Source: TMED8 sp038125725 (GTDB lineage: Bacteria > Pseudomonadota > Alphaproteobacteria > Rhodospirillales > Casp-alpha2). Taken from it: DNA of 64,000 nucleotides. The position numbers were made by a program, and so were the translations under genes. Below are positions 24,817 to 33,518 of this stretch, in pieces; positions within the stretch are counted from its first letter, which is position 1; each line of letters starts with the position of its first letter. The stretch is from contig JAYPEK010000020.1 in assembly GCA_038125725.1 (NCBI GenBank), positions 1 through 64,000 on the forward strand. The letters run 5' to 3'. A model generated the notes under the pieces. It did no database searches and was not told the DNA's origin. It was given only the letters and a program-made list of their open reading frames with translations.

Positions 24817-25691
24817 TCGCCGCTGGCCAGCGAGGAACGGATGGCGCGCAGCGGCCGCAATCCATCGACCGGATCGGCACGCCAGTCCCTATCGGCGAGC
24901 TCCGCCGGTGTCGGCGTCTTGACGCCGCTGCCGTCGGTCTCCAACCCCTGGCGCACGTCGGCGATCACCGCGCCGATGCCGTCCGGCAGCCAGCAGTGCC
25001 CGGCTTCGAACTCTGCTCCCTCGCCTTCCAGGTCCAGATGGAACTCGATGACGGTGGCGCCCCAGTGATGGATGGCGCGCGACAGCACCGCCGGGGAAAC
25101 CGTATGGTCCGACCAGCCGACCGGAAAGCCCGTCGCCTCGCGGATGGTTTCAATGGCCGCGAGATTGCTCTGTTCCGGCGGCGTCGGATAGGCGGAAACG
25201 CAATGCAGCATGGTGACGTCCTCGGCGCCGGCGTCGCGCGCCACATCGGCCGCGTGGCGGATTTCGTCCATGTCCGCCATGCCGGTGGAAAGGATCAACG
25301 GCTTTCCAGTTTCCGCGCAGGCGCGCACCAAGTCGTCCCAGATCATTTCGTAAGAGGCCACCTTGTAGAAAGCGACGTAGGGTTCCAGTTCCTCGACCGC
25401 GTTGAGGTAGAACGGCGAGCAGCCGAAATCGATCCCGCTTTTGGCGCATTCGGCGGCGATTTCGGGCAGGAACGACAGCGGCAATTCCCAGTCCTTGCGC
25501 GCCCGATGCGCCGGGCTGCTCGCCAGGACCTCCGGCGCGAACAGCTCATCCACCTTGAAAAGCTGGAATTTGACGGCATCGCAGCCGCAATCCGCTGCGG
25601 CCCGGATAAAAGCAAGACACCTTCCGAGGTCACGCGCGTGATTGCTGGAAACCTCGGCGATGAAATAGGGCTGTGAGGATGCTTTCAGCAT
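24813..25691 (-). CDS. NeuB/PseI/SpsE-type sugar acid synthase, short
   Basis: Members condense phosphoenolpyruvate with a 6-carbon amino sugar to form a nonulosonic acid. The start ATG at 25691 (AAAGGA upstream) gives 292 residues beginning MLKASSQPYFIAEVSSNHARD. The TIM-barrel motifs are present: CDAVKFQLFKVDELF, LILSTGMADMDEI, MLHCVSAYPTPPEQSNL and GWSDHT. The C-terminal SAF (antifreeze-like) domain found in PseI, NeuB and SpsE (usual length 335-350) is missing. The exact product (pseudaminate, legionaminate or another) cannot be told from sequence. It is convergent with pseC. Confidence 0.85.
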   Translation of the reverse strand: MLKASSQPYFIAEVSSNHARDLGRCLAFIRAAADCGCDAVKFQLFKVDELFAPEVLASSPAHRARKDWELPLSFLPEIAAECAKSGIDFGCSPFYLNAVEELEPYVAFYKVASYEMIWDDLVRACAETGKPLILSTGMADMDEIRHAADVARDAGAEDVTMLHCVSAYPTPPEQSNLAAIETIREATGFPVGWSDHTVSPAVLSRAIHHWGATVIEFHLDLEGEGAEFEAGHCWLPDGIGAVIADVRQGLETDGSGVKTPTPAELADRDWRADPVDGLRPLRAIRSSLASGD

Positions 25692-25974
25692 GGAATTCCT
25701 TTCGCCATCGACGCCGGTCGACTGTAGCACGGGCAACGGTAAAACACCGCCGAGGATTGCGACCATCCGCCAATTTTGGCAAGATGGGACATGCCGACGC
25801 AACCGTTGCATCTGTAGGGTGCCCGGGTCGCGAGCGCGGTGACGAAGATCACAGCGTATATGGGATTTGTGGCGTAGGTTTGCACTCGGGTGAAATGGAA
25901 TCTTAACCACGGATCGCTACGATTTCGGATCACTTTGGGTGCCGAAGGCTTGAAAACGCTAGCGGAGGGTTGTT
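25692..25974. other. Divergent intergenic region, NeuB-like / flaF copy 2
   Basis: This is 283 bases between two divergent starts. A TGGCGTAGGTTTGC element at 25870 looks like sigma-54 but has nine rather than ten bases between GG and GC. No hairpin or repeat of note was found. The flaF copy 2 ribosome site GGAGGG is at 25963-25968. Confidence 0.5.
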
Positions 25975-26475
25975 GTGCCAAACGAGAAGATCGCTGAAAG
26001 ATACGACCTGAACCGGGTGCCGTCTCCGGGCAATCCGCGTCAGAACGAGGCGTGGGCGCTGATCGAAGCCGCCCGGCAAATCGCCGCGGTCATCCAGTTC
26101 GGCGACCTGACCAAAAAAGAAGACGTCGAGAAGTTCCGTACCGCGCTGCGGCTCAACCTGCGTGTCTGGACGATCATCCAGGCGGAGCAGATGGTCGGCG
26201 AAAACCAGCTTCCGGCACCGATCCGCCAGAACATCCTGACGCTCTGCAAGTTCATCGACCGCCACACCATGGAAGCAATCATGAACCCGAATGCCGAGCG
26301 TGCCGTGGCGCTGATCGATATCAACAGGAACATCGCTTCCGGGTTGCTCGGCAATCCCGACGACGAGCAACTGACGGCTCCCGATCCGGCGATGGACGCG
26401 GCTCTCGGCGGCGGCTCAGGTGGTGGCTCGGGCGGCGACGACAAACCGCATCAGCCCCTGAAGGTCGAGGCCTGA
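25975..26475 (+). CDS. flaF: FlaF-family flagellin regulator, copy 2
   Basis: A 166-residue FlaF with a GTG start and a strong ribosome site (GGAGGG). Core segments are NEAWALIEAARQIAAV, FRTALRLNLRVWTIIQAEQM, IRQNILTLCKFIDRHTM and AVALIDINRNIASGLL, clearly close to copy 1. It has an added Gly/Ser/Asp-rich C-terminal tail of about 40 residues. The gene is alone among sugar genes, transcribed divergently from the NeuB-like gene and convergent with a methyltransferase. A role linking flagellin synthesis to glycan supply is possible but inferred. Confidence 0.83.
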   Translation: MPNEKIAERYDLNRVPSPGNPRQNEAWALIEAARQIAAVIQFGDLTKKEDVEKFRTALRLNLRVWTIIQAEQMVGENQLPAPIRQNILTLCKFIDRHTMEAIMNPNAERAVALIDINRNIASGLLGNPDDEQLTAPDPAMDAALGGGSGGGSGGDDKPHQPLKVEA

Positions 26476-26494
26476 GCGCTCACCAACTCTGTCG

Positions 26495-27757
26495 CTAGCC
26501 GACGTAGGCGAAGATCTCGTCATAAAATCGGAACAGCTTAGCTTCGGGACAACCGAGGACGATCAGGCTTTTCGCGATCTCTTCTTGATAAGCATAGGAC
26601 GAGATCACCACGAGATCGAATTCACCGAACTCGATTTCCGCGGGGCTCAGCACCGGACGGCCCAAGAACGTGTCGATCCGCGGATTGCTGTCGGCAAAGC
26701 TGATTTTATCGCCCTGAAGCCAGTCGGGCAGACGCCGGAGCAAGGCGACGGCATGGGTGCCGGCGCCATAAACGAGGATTTTGCCGCCCGGTGCTCGTTC
26801 TTCCAGGCGGGCGAAGGCGGTCGCGCCGGCGTCACGCCAGTGGCCAACCGCGTTTCGCGCCAAAGCCAGGGAAACCGCACCCAACGGGGCGGCGGGCTTC
26901 GCCCCACCCTCGCGGCGGCGCGCGATGACGCGAATACCCGGATAGTGATCGCGCTGTTCCGCATCGATCAATTCGAACCCCAGGCCCTCGATCATCCAGG
27001 CCAAGTTGACGATATTGAAGTTGACGATATGGAAATAGCCGAGCGGCGACGAAATGCTGCGGTCGAAACGGAGGCCATCCGGCACCTCGACAAACAAGAT
27101 TCCGCCGGGACGCAGGCATTCCCGCACCTTGGCGATGACGTCGCGCGGGTTGTCGAAATGCTCCAGGCAATGGGACAGAACCGCCAGATCGCAACTGCCT
27201 TGGGCGACGTCGATATCGGAAAGCACCGATTGGGCGATCACCCGGCAGCCGTCGATGGCCTCGCACGGCAAGGCCGCGCCGCTGCTCTCGATCAGGGTGG
27301 CCTCGACCCGGGCACCATCCCGGCCGGCCGCCTGATGAAACATGCGGAACAGTGTGCCGTCGGATGCACCGACCTCAAGATAGCGGACGTGCTTGGCCTC
27401 GCCCACGGCGCGCCCCATTTCCGACACCTGTAGCGACTTCGTGCCGAAATTCCAGGCGGCTTCCGACAGCGGCGCCAGCGGCGGCCGCTGGTGGCCGTGC
27501 TCTTTCTCCAGGTCCAGCTCCGGTGAGTAGAGCTTTTCGTTGATGCTGCGCGTCTTGCTGTAGACGGCGCCGCAAGCCGGGCAAAGGTCGACCGAGAAGA
27601 AATGCGGCTCGCCGAACACCTCGATATAGTCCTCGGTAACCGGCTCCGCCGACGCGGTTTCGCCACCGCACACCGGGCATTCATCGAGGACATGCAGGGA
27701 GTCTTCGGAAAAGGCCGCCCGGGTCAGCAGTTCTGCCGCACCTTCGTTACTTTGCAT
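26495..27757 (-). CDS. Class I SAM methyltransferase, three-domain type
   Basis: Start chosen at MQSNEGAAELL (27757), giving 420 residues. The N terminus has a zinc-ribbon-like pair of CxxC motifs (ECPVCGGE about 27-34, LCPACGAVY about 58-66). The SAM domain has YLEVGASDGTLFRM and SHCLEHFDNPRDVI. The C-terminal domain reads KILVYGAGTHAVALLRRL, a Rossmann-like module seen in sugar C-methyltransferases. It resembles the methyltransferase at 40084 in layout. Its start lies 11 bases inside the end of the upstream radical SAM gene, so they are coupled. A sugar nucleotide is the likely substrate. Confidence 0.8.
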   Translation of the reverse strand: MQSNEGAAELLTRAAFSEDSLHVLDECPVCGGETASAEPVTEDYIEVFGEPHFFSVDLCPACGAVYSKTRSINEKLYSPELDLEKEHGHQRPPLAPLSEAAWNFGTKSLQVSEMGRAVGEAKHVRYLEVGASDGTLFRMFHQAAGRDGARVEATLIESSGAALPCEAIDGCRVIAQSVLSDIDVAQGSCDLAVLSHCLEHFDNPRDVIAKVRECLRPGGILFVEVPDGLRFDRSISSPLGYFHIVNFNIVNLAWMIEGLGFELIDAEQRDHYPGIRVIARRREGGAKPAAPLGAVSLALARNAVGHWRDAGATAFARLEERAPGGKILVYGAGTHAVALLRRLPDWLQGDKISFADSNPRIDTFLGRPVLSPAEIEFGEFDLVVISSYAYQEEIAKSLIVLGCPEAKLFRFYDEIFAYVG

Positions 27758-28787
27758 TGCCGGCGCCCTTGAGCTTCGGCCGATTGTCGAAACGGCCGCT
27801 CCAATCCCAATCAATGCACTCGCTGCAGACGCAACTGTCGGGGATCTGGTTGGTCAGGTGCTGGGCGCGCAGTTCCAGCATCTTGTCGCCCTGCCAAGCC
27901 TCGGCGATGGTCATGTCCTTGATGTTGCCGATGGACAGTTCGCCGTCGATGTTCTGGCTGCAGGGCACAAGCTCGCCGTTGGAAAGCACCACCAGGCGCA
28001 GCCACAACTGCCGGCAAGGCAGCCGCTCTTCCTTGTTGCGGTCGAGGATGCTTTCGGAATTGGGATCGCCCTGGGTTTTCCGGATCGGTGCGCGGCCGAT
28101 GTAATCGAACTGCGGGCTGACGTGGATGGAATTGACCTTGTCCTGCCAGGCCGACTTGAAGGCTTCGATCTGTGCGTCGGTCTCTTCCGTGCGGACATAG
28201 GTCAGGGAAATCCACGGGCTTTCGGAGCCGTGCTTCTGCTTGTAGTGATGCAGCCGATCCATGTTGCGCAGCACCCGCTCGTAGCTGTCGGTGCCGCGGA
28301 TGCGCTTGTAGGTCTCCCGGTCCAGGCCCTCGAAAGATATATGGATCGAATTCAGGCCGCTGGTCACGAGCTGCTCGATCTCGGCGTCCTTGATGGTGGT
28401 GAAGTTGGTCGTCACCGACACCATCGGAATGCCCTTCTGCTTGGCGATCTTGATGTATTCGATGGTTTGGCGGTTCATGAACGGCTCACCGAAAAAGAAG
28501 AAGTGAACCGAATAGATGCCGAACCGGGCGCATTCATCGATCGCCTTCAGCGCCACGTCGTCATCGACGAAAGTAACGTCGCGCTTCATGTCCGGATGCA
28601 CGCACATGACGCAGGTCTGGTTGCACTTGTTGGTGGGTTCGATGTGAACCGTGGTCGGCAGAAGCGTATTGAGCTTCAGGTTGTAGGCGATCTGATTGAT
28701 ATTCTGGTATTCTTCGCGGGTTTTCGGGACAAACCCGGCCAGGTCGCGGAACTCGTACGCGGCCAGAACATTATTGATTTCTTTCAT
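27747..28787 (-). CDS. Radical SAM/SPASM domain protein
   Basis: The start at 28787 (MKEINNVLAAYEFRD) has AAAGGGA upstream and gives 346 residues. The cluster motif is Cys55-x3-Cys59-x2-Cys62 (KCNQTCVMC). The C-terminal SPASM region has LPCRQLW, GELVPCSQN and the cysteines of SCVCSEC, for auxiliary clusters. SPASM enzymes include sugar-dehydrogenase/epimerase and peptide-modifying types. The coupling with a methyltransferase and the location point to glycan or flagellin modification. The reaction is unknown. The frame extends upstream to 29243 but that part overlaps the divergent promoter region and the opposite gene. Confidence 0.82.
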   Translation of the reverse strand: MKEINNVLAAYEFRDLAGFVPKTREEYQNINQIAYNLKLNTLLPTTVHIEPTNKCNQTCVMCVHPDMKRDVTFVDDDVALKAIDECARFGIYSVHFFFFGEPFMNRQTIEYIKIAKQKGIPMVSVTTNFTTIKDAEIEQLVTSGLNSIHISFEGLDRETYKRIRGTDSYERVLRNMDRLHHYKQKHGSESPWISLTYVRTEETDAQIEAFKSAWQDKVNSIHVSPQFDYIGRAPIRKTQGDPNSESILDRNKEERLPCRQLWLRLVVLSNGELVPCSQNIDGELSIGNIKDMTIAEAWQGDKMLELRAQHLTNQIPDSCVCSECIDWDWSGRFDNRPKLKGAGNAK

Positions 28788-28964
28788 CGCGCATCCCTTT
28801 CTGGTTTGCATCGATTTAATGGTTTGTAAATGGGTCTCATCTAACGTGATTTCTATACGAAAGATGACTACCAAAGTATAAACGAATTGCCCGTCGATGG
28901 CTATTGGCGTGATCATTTCAGCGCCTCGGCCGGTGTCGGAGTTGACGCGAACCATGGATTGCAA

Positions 28965-30725
28965 ATGAGCGAGCGCGTTGTCGCCATCATCGGTGCGCGA
29001 TTGAATTCCAGCCGGCTCCCCGGCAAACAATTGCTCGACCTCGCCGGTCGGCCGCTGATCACCCATGTGGTCATGCGCCTGCGCGCCATGCCCGGCATCG
29101 ACGAGATCGTGCTCGCCACCACCGCCGACGATTTCAACGAACCGCTGGTCGCCTGGGCCAAGAGCCTGGATCTGCCCTTCCTCGCCTACGACGGCGACGT
29201 CAACAACCTGATGGCCCGGGTCGACACCGTCGTCCGCGAACACGACGCCGACATTGTCATGTATGTCTGCGGCGACTCACCGCTGATCGATCCGCCGACC
29301 CTGTCGAAACGCCTGGATTTGCTGCAGGCCGAACCGGAAGGCGACGTCGTCGATCCGCCACCCCTACCGGACGGACGCAATTACATCCACGAGGGCGCGG
29401 CGATCTATCGGCGCCGGTTCTGGGACCGGATGATCGAATGCGCGCGCGAACCGTTCGAACTGGAACACGTGGGCGCCGTTTATCATGTGCTGAAGAAGGT
29501 CATGCCGGAGAAGGTCGTCTATGCGCCGGAAGAGCCCATCTTCGCCACCGTCGACCACCGGATTTCCGTCGACACGCCCAGCGACTACCGGTTCATGCGC
29601 CGGGTCTACGACGACTGGTACCGCACCCACGGCGGCGAAACCGTGGTCGACCTGCGTGATGTGATCGGCCGGATCGTCAACGAACCCGAACTGCGCGCCA
29701 TCAACGCCCACGTCCGTCAAAAACTGGTGGCCGACACCTCGGCGAAGGTCACGCTGCTGACGCAATGCGGGCCTGGCGTCGGCCTCGGCCATGTGTCACG
29801 CATGACCGTCGCCGCCGGCGCCCTGCAGGACTTCCTCTCGGCCGGCGTTTCGGTGCTGATCGAAGGCCCCAAGTCACGGCATTGGGAGCTCGATATCCTG
29901 CCGCATCGCTATGTCGAGCAACTGACCGAAGAGGTCGTCATCGCGCACCTGGAAGAAACCCGCCCGGATGTTCTCATCGCCGACCTGGCGGACGAACGCG
30001 ACTGGCTCGTGCCGGTCGCCCGCCGCTGCCGTGAACTGGGCGGCCGCACGGTCATCGTCGACAAGGCCTGGGCCATCGGCGAGGCCGACATCAATTATTT
30101 TCCCTCGTTTTATCTCTCCGCCGAAACCGCGGCGCTTGCCAAGGATCGCGCCATTCATGGCTGGGACTCCTTCCTGCTGCCGACCATCCCGCATCAGGCG
30201 ACCATCAGTGAAATCGTCAGACGGTGCGTGATCCTGACCGGCGCCGCCGATGTCGACGGCCTCGGCAAGACCTGGCCGGACCAGCTCCTGGCGCAGATTC
30301 CCGACGACGTGGAGATCACCTGGGTGCAAGGCCCCTATGCCGATCCACCGGCGGTTTCTAGCGATCGCGAAAATTTCAAAACCCTGGTGGCACCGGAAAA
30401 CCTTGCCGGCCTGCTGTTCGAGTACGACGCGGCCCTTTGCGTTTACGGCGTCAGCCTGTTCGAATGCCTGTTGGCCGGCGTGCCGGCGGTTGCCGTCCGG
30501 CCGGGCACCCGCATTTCCCTGAATGAGTGGCAGGCCTTCAGCGACAGCGGCGTCTGCGTGCCGAGCGAACCCGCCGCCGGTCCCGAAAACCTCCGGCTCC
30601 TGATCGCCGACGCCAGTCTGCGCGAAAACCTGCATCGGCTCGGGCGCCAGCACATGTCGGGCGGCGGCCGGCGGTTCGCCGAAGTCGTCGGCGGCCTGAT
30701 CAGTGACGGAAAGGCCGGTTCATGA
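28965..30725 (+). CDS. Fused SpsF-type cytidylyltransferase and SpsG/PseG-type protein
   Basis: The start at 28965 (MSERVVAIIGARLNSSRLPGK) gives 586 residues. Residues 1-235 match SpsF-like CMP-sugar synthetases: IGARLNSSRLPGKQLL, the CGDSPLIDP metal-binding segment, and VDTPSDYRFM. Residues about 250-586 match the SpsG/PseG GT-B-type family, with GVGLGHVSRM near residues 270-280 and the GVSLFECLLAGVPAVAV region. In Bacillus these are separate genes (spsF, spsG), and PseG/SpsG removes UDP from the precursor before NeuB-type condensation. Both steps flank the NeuB-like reaction of the gene at 24813. It starts the coupled seven-gene operon: the next ATG overlaps the stop by 4 bases. Confidence 0.83.
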   Translation: MSERVVAIIGARLNSSRLPGKQLLDLAGRPLITHVVMRLRAMPGIDEIVLATTADDFNEPLVAWAKSLDLPFLAYDGDVNNLMARVDTVVREHDADIVMYVCGDSPLIDPPTLSKRLDLLQAEPEGDVVDPPPLPDGRNYIHEGAAIYRRRFWDRMIECAREPFELEHVGAVYHVLKKVMPEKVVYAPEEPIFATVDHRISVDTPSDYRFMRRVYDDWYRTHGGETVVDLRDVIGRIVNEPELRAINAHVRQKLVADTSAKVTLLTQCGPGVGLGHVSRMTVAAGALQDFLSAGVSVLIEGPKSRHWELDILPHRYVEQLTEEVVIAHLEETRPDVLIADLADERDWLVPVARRCRELGGRTVIVDKAWAIGEADINYFPSFYLSAETAALAKDRAIHGWDSFLLPTIPHQATISEIVRRCVILTGAADVDGLGKTWPDQLLAQIPDDVEITWVQGPYADPPAVSSDRENFKTLVAPENLAGLLFEYDAALCVYGVSLFECLLAGVPAVAVRPGTRISLNEWQAFSDSGVCVPSEPAAGPENLRLLIADASLRENLHRLGRQHMSGGGRRFAEVVGGLISDGKAGS

Positions 30726-31675
30726 GCATGACCGAGATCGAATGGACGGACGAACAGGGCGGCTCGCACGCCGGCCCCGTGCGGACGGCGACGGACCAGG
30801 GGAACGTCATCGATTGCCGGACATGCGGCTTCCTTCACGTGATCCCCTTACCCTCGCCGGAGACGCTGCGACGGCTCTACGAAGAGCAGTTCTATCAGGA
30901 AGACAAGTCGGACTACCTGGACCGTGCCCGCGAAGACGAGGAATGGCTGCGGTTGATGTTCGATCTACGCCTCAACCGGATTTCCAGGCTGCTCAGCGGC
31001 AAAGATGCGCCCAGCATCCTGGATATCGGGTGCGGCCCAGGGGATTTCCTCGCCGCCTGCAAGGATCGCGGCTGGCGGGGCGCCGGCATCGAGCCTTCGC
31101 CGGTGGCGACGGCTTTCTGCCAGGACCGCGGCCTCGATGTGCGCCAGGGTTTCTTCGGCTCTGACACTGCGGCGGAATTGGGCGCCTTCGATGCCATCCA
31201 CATGAGCGAAGTGCTGGAACATATCGCCGATCCGACCGCCGTATTGAAGGCCGCGCACGGCATCCTCGATGACGGCGGCGTGCTCGCCGTTTCGACACCC
31301 AACGACTACAACCCATTTCAGGAAACGCTCGTCACCGAGAAGGACTACCGCGAATGGTGGGTGGTCTCCGACCACCACCTCAATTATTTCACCTTTGCTA
31401 GCCTCGAAGCCCTGATGCAGAGCTGCGGCTTCACCCCGGTGGCCCGGACGACGAACTTCCCGATGGAGATGTTCTTGCTCATGGGCCAAGACTACACCTC
31501 GGACCCGAAGCTCGGCCGCCAACTGCACGGCTGGCGGAAATCCTTCGACCTGACCATGGCGGCAAGCCAATCGGACGCACTGGAGGCCTATTACGACTCC
31601 CTCGCCGCTGCCGGTTTGGGCCGCCTGACCATCGTATTCGCAGAGAAATCCGACCCATCGGGAGGAGCATCATGA
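30722..31675 (+). CDS. Class I SAM-dependent methyltransferase
   Basis: The 317-residue protein has an N-terminal segment (CRTCGFLHVIPLP) and a SAM domain with LDIGCGPGDFLAACKDRGWRG (about 99-119), an IEPSP motif and HMSEVLEHIADP. The C-terminal helices are Ala/Leu-rich. It overlaps the fused cytidylyltransferase by 4 bases and the transketolase gene by 4 bases, so it belongs to the coupled operon. It is likely an O- or C-methyltransferase acting on the sugar made by this operon; the position of methylation is not known. Confidence 0.82.
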   Translation: MSMTEIEWTDEQGGSHAGPVRTATDQGNVIDCRTCGFLHVIPLPSPETLRRLYEEQFYQEDKSDYLDRAREDEEWLRLMFDLRLNRISRLLSGKDAPSILDIGCGPGDFLAACKDRGWRGAGIEPSPVATAFCQDRGLDVRQGFFGSDTAAELGAFDAIHMSEVLEHIADPTAVLKAAHGILDDGGVLAVSTPNDYNPFQETLVTEKDYREWWVVSDHHLNYFTFASLEALMQSCGFTPVARTTNFPMEMFLLMGQDYTSDPKLGRQLHGWRKSFDLTMAASQSDALEAYYDSLAAAGLGRLTIVFAEKSDPSGGAS

Positions 31676-32544
31676 ACCAATCCGCAATCGAGACCCTGGC
31701 CGAAACCATCCGGCGCTATTCGCTGGTATCGATCCATGCCGCGAAATCCGGGCATCCGGGCGGCGCGCTTTCATGCGCCGATGTGCTAGCGGTAATCTAT
31801 GGCGGCGAGCTGGGACCGCAAGGCGACGACGTGCCGGAAAGCGAACGCCACCGGTTCATCATGTCGAAAGGCCATGCCTGCCCGGCGCTGTACGCGGCGT
31901 GGGCGGCGACCGACCTGCTCGATCCCAGCGAACTGACCACGCTCCGTCATCTCGAAGGCCGGCTCGAGGGCCATCCGCATGTCGGCGCCACACCGCTAGC
32001 GGAGACCAGCACCGGCTCGCTCGGCCAGGGAATGTCGGTGGCTTGCGGCATGGCGCTGGGTGCCAGGATGAAAGGCTGGAAGACGCGGGTTTACGTACTG
32101 CTCGGTGACGGCGAATTGCAGGAAGGCGAGGTCTGGGAAGCGCTGATGTTTGCCGCGCACCACAAGCTTTCCAACCTCTGCGGCGTGATCGACTACAACA
32201 AGCTGCAGAGCGACGACTTCAACGCCAACATCATGGGCCTGGAACCGCTGGCCGAGAAGCTCTCGGCCTTTGGATGGAACGTCATCGAAATCGACGGCCA
32301 TGATGTCGGCGCCATCGCCGACGCCTTCGACGCCTATCGCGGCGAGTCGGAACAGCCGACCATCGTCGTCGCCCACACCAACAAGGGCCAAGGCGTTTCG
32401 TTCATGGCCGGCAAGCCCAATTGGCACGGCAGCCTGCTGTTGACGGCGGAAGACCTGGCCCGCTCGCTCGTCGATTTGGGGGTCGCCGAAGAGGAAACCG
32501 CCGCTTGGATCGACGGCAGTCTGTTCGAAAGGAGCGCACCATGA
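31672..32544 (+). CDS. Transketolase-like protein, N-terminal (ThDP) subunit
   Basis: The 290-residue protein corresponds to the pyrophosphate-binding domain of transketolase: SGHPGGALSCADVLAVIYGG (about 25-44), the MSKGHACPALYAAW segment, and the ThDP motif GDGELQEGEVWEALMFAAHHKLSN (GDG...N). It forms an alpha2beta2-type enzyme with the next gene. Split transketolases in surface-sugar clusters often make or transfer two-carbon units in unusual branched or elongated sugars, unlike the fused housekeeping enzyme. It overlaps its partner by 4 bases. Confidence 0.9.
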   Translation: MNQSAIETLAETIRRYSLVSIHAAKSGHPGGALSCADVLAVIYGGELGPQGDDVPESERHRFIMSKGHACPALYAAWAATDLLDPSELTTLRHLEGRLEGHPHVGATPLAETSTGSLGQGMSVACGMALGARMKGWKTRVYVLLGDGELQEGEVWEALMFAAHHKLSNLCGVIDYNKLQSDDFNANIMGLEPLAEKLSAFGWNVIEIDGHDVGAIADAFDAYRGESEQPTIVVAHTNKGQGVSFMAGKPNWHGSLLLTAEDLARSLVDLGVAEEETAAWIDGSLFERSAP

Positions 32545-33518
32545 GCAAGGACAAGGAACCGCTGCAGCTCGGCTCCAGCGGCGATACCCTGCGCGAAGCC
32601 TTCGGCCGCGCCATGACCGAACTGGCGGCGACGGATGAACGCATCGTCGTGCTTGATGCCGATGTCGCCGGCGGCACCGGCATGCATCATTTCCGCAAGG
32701 CCTACCCCGACCGCTTCATCCAGTGTGGCATCGCCGAACAGAACATGGTCGCCATGGCCGGCGGCTTGGCCGCGGTCGGGCTGATTCCCATCGTCACGAC
32801 CTTCGCGGTGTTTGCGCTCCGCGCCGTCGAACAGGCCCGGCTTTCCATCGCCTACACCAAGCGCAACGTGAAAATCGTCGCCAGCCACCCGGGCCTCGAC
32901 GTGGGACCGGATGGTGCGTCGGCCCAGTGCCTGGAAGATCTGGCGGCGTTTCGCGGCATTCCCGGCATGACCGTACTTTCGGCCGCCGATCCGATCGAAG
33001 CCGGCAAGGCGGCGCGCACCATCGTCGATTTCGAAGGTCCAGTCTATCTCAGGACCGGCCGTTCGCCGGCACCGACGGTTTTCGGCGACGACCACGTCAT
33101 GCAAGTCGGCAAGGGCACCCAGGTGATCGACGGCAGCGACGTGACCCTCATCGCCTGCGGCGTCGAGGTCGCGCGCGCCGTCCAGGCGGCGAACCTGTTG
33201 CGCGAGGACGGCATTTCGGCGCGTGTCATCAACATGGCCAGCATCAAACCCGTCGACCGCGAACTGATCGAGCGCGCGGCGCGTGAAACCGGCGCCATCG
33301 TCACCGCCGAGGACCACAATGTTCATGGCGGGTTGGGCGGCGCCGTCGCCGAGTGCCTGACAGAGACCTATCCCTGCCCGCAGGAGTTCATCGCCGTCAT
33401 GGACACCTTCGGCAAATCCGGCGAGCCGGATGAACTGGCCGAGCGCTTTCATCTGACCGCCCCCTACATCGCCGAGGCCGCCAAACGCGCCATCGCCCGA
33501 AAGGAAGGTTTGAAATGA
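32541..33518 (+). CDS. Transketolase-like protein, C-terminal subunit
   Basis: Start chosen at the ATG at 32541 (MSKDKEPLQ), inside the 4-base overlap with the N-terminal subunit; 325 residues. It carries the Pyr domain with the catalytic glutamate in CGIAEQNMVAMAGGLA and the C-terminal domain with LIACGVEVARAVQAA, GISARVINMASIKPVD and TAEDHNVHGGLGGAVAE. It completes the ThDP site together with the preceding subunit. It is followed by an SDR gene with 4-base overlap, which suggests the transketolase product is immediately reduced or oxidised. Confidence 0.9.
   Translation: MSKDKEPLQLGSSGDTLREAFGRAMTELAATDERIVVLDADVAGGTGMHHFRKAYPDRFIQCGIAEQNMVAMAGGLAAVGLIPIVTTFAVFALRAVEQARLSIAYTKRNVKIVASHPGLDVGPDGASAQCLEDLAAFRGIPGMTVLSAADPIEAGKAARTIVDFEGPVYLRTGRSPAPTVFGDDHVMQVGKGTQVIDGSDVTLIACGVEVARAVQAANLLREDGISARVINMASIKPVDRELIERAARETGAIVTAEDHNVHGGLGGAVAECLTETYPCPQEFIAVMDTFGKSGEPDELAERFHLTAPYIAEAAKRAIARKEGLK

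Noticed and set aside
25870..25883. TGGCGTAGGTTTGC as a sigma-54 promoter for flaF copy 2
   Set aside because: Only nine bases separate GG and GC; sigma-54 promoters need ten, and a one-base deletion usually inactivates them.
28788..29243. Extra N-terminal 152 codons for the SPASM radical SAM gene
   Set aside because: They overlap the divergent cytidylyltransferase gene and have no resemblance to the family; the ATG at 28787 has a good ribosome site.
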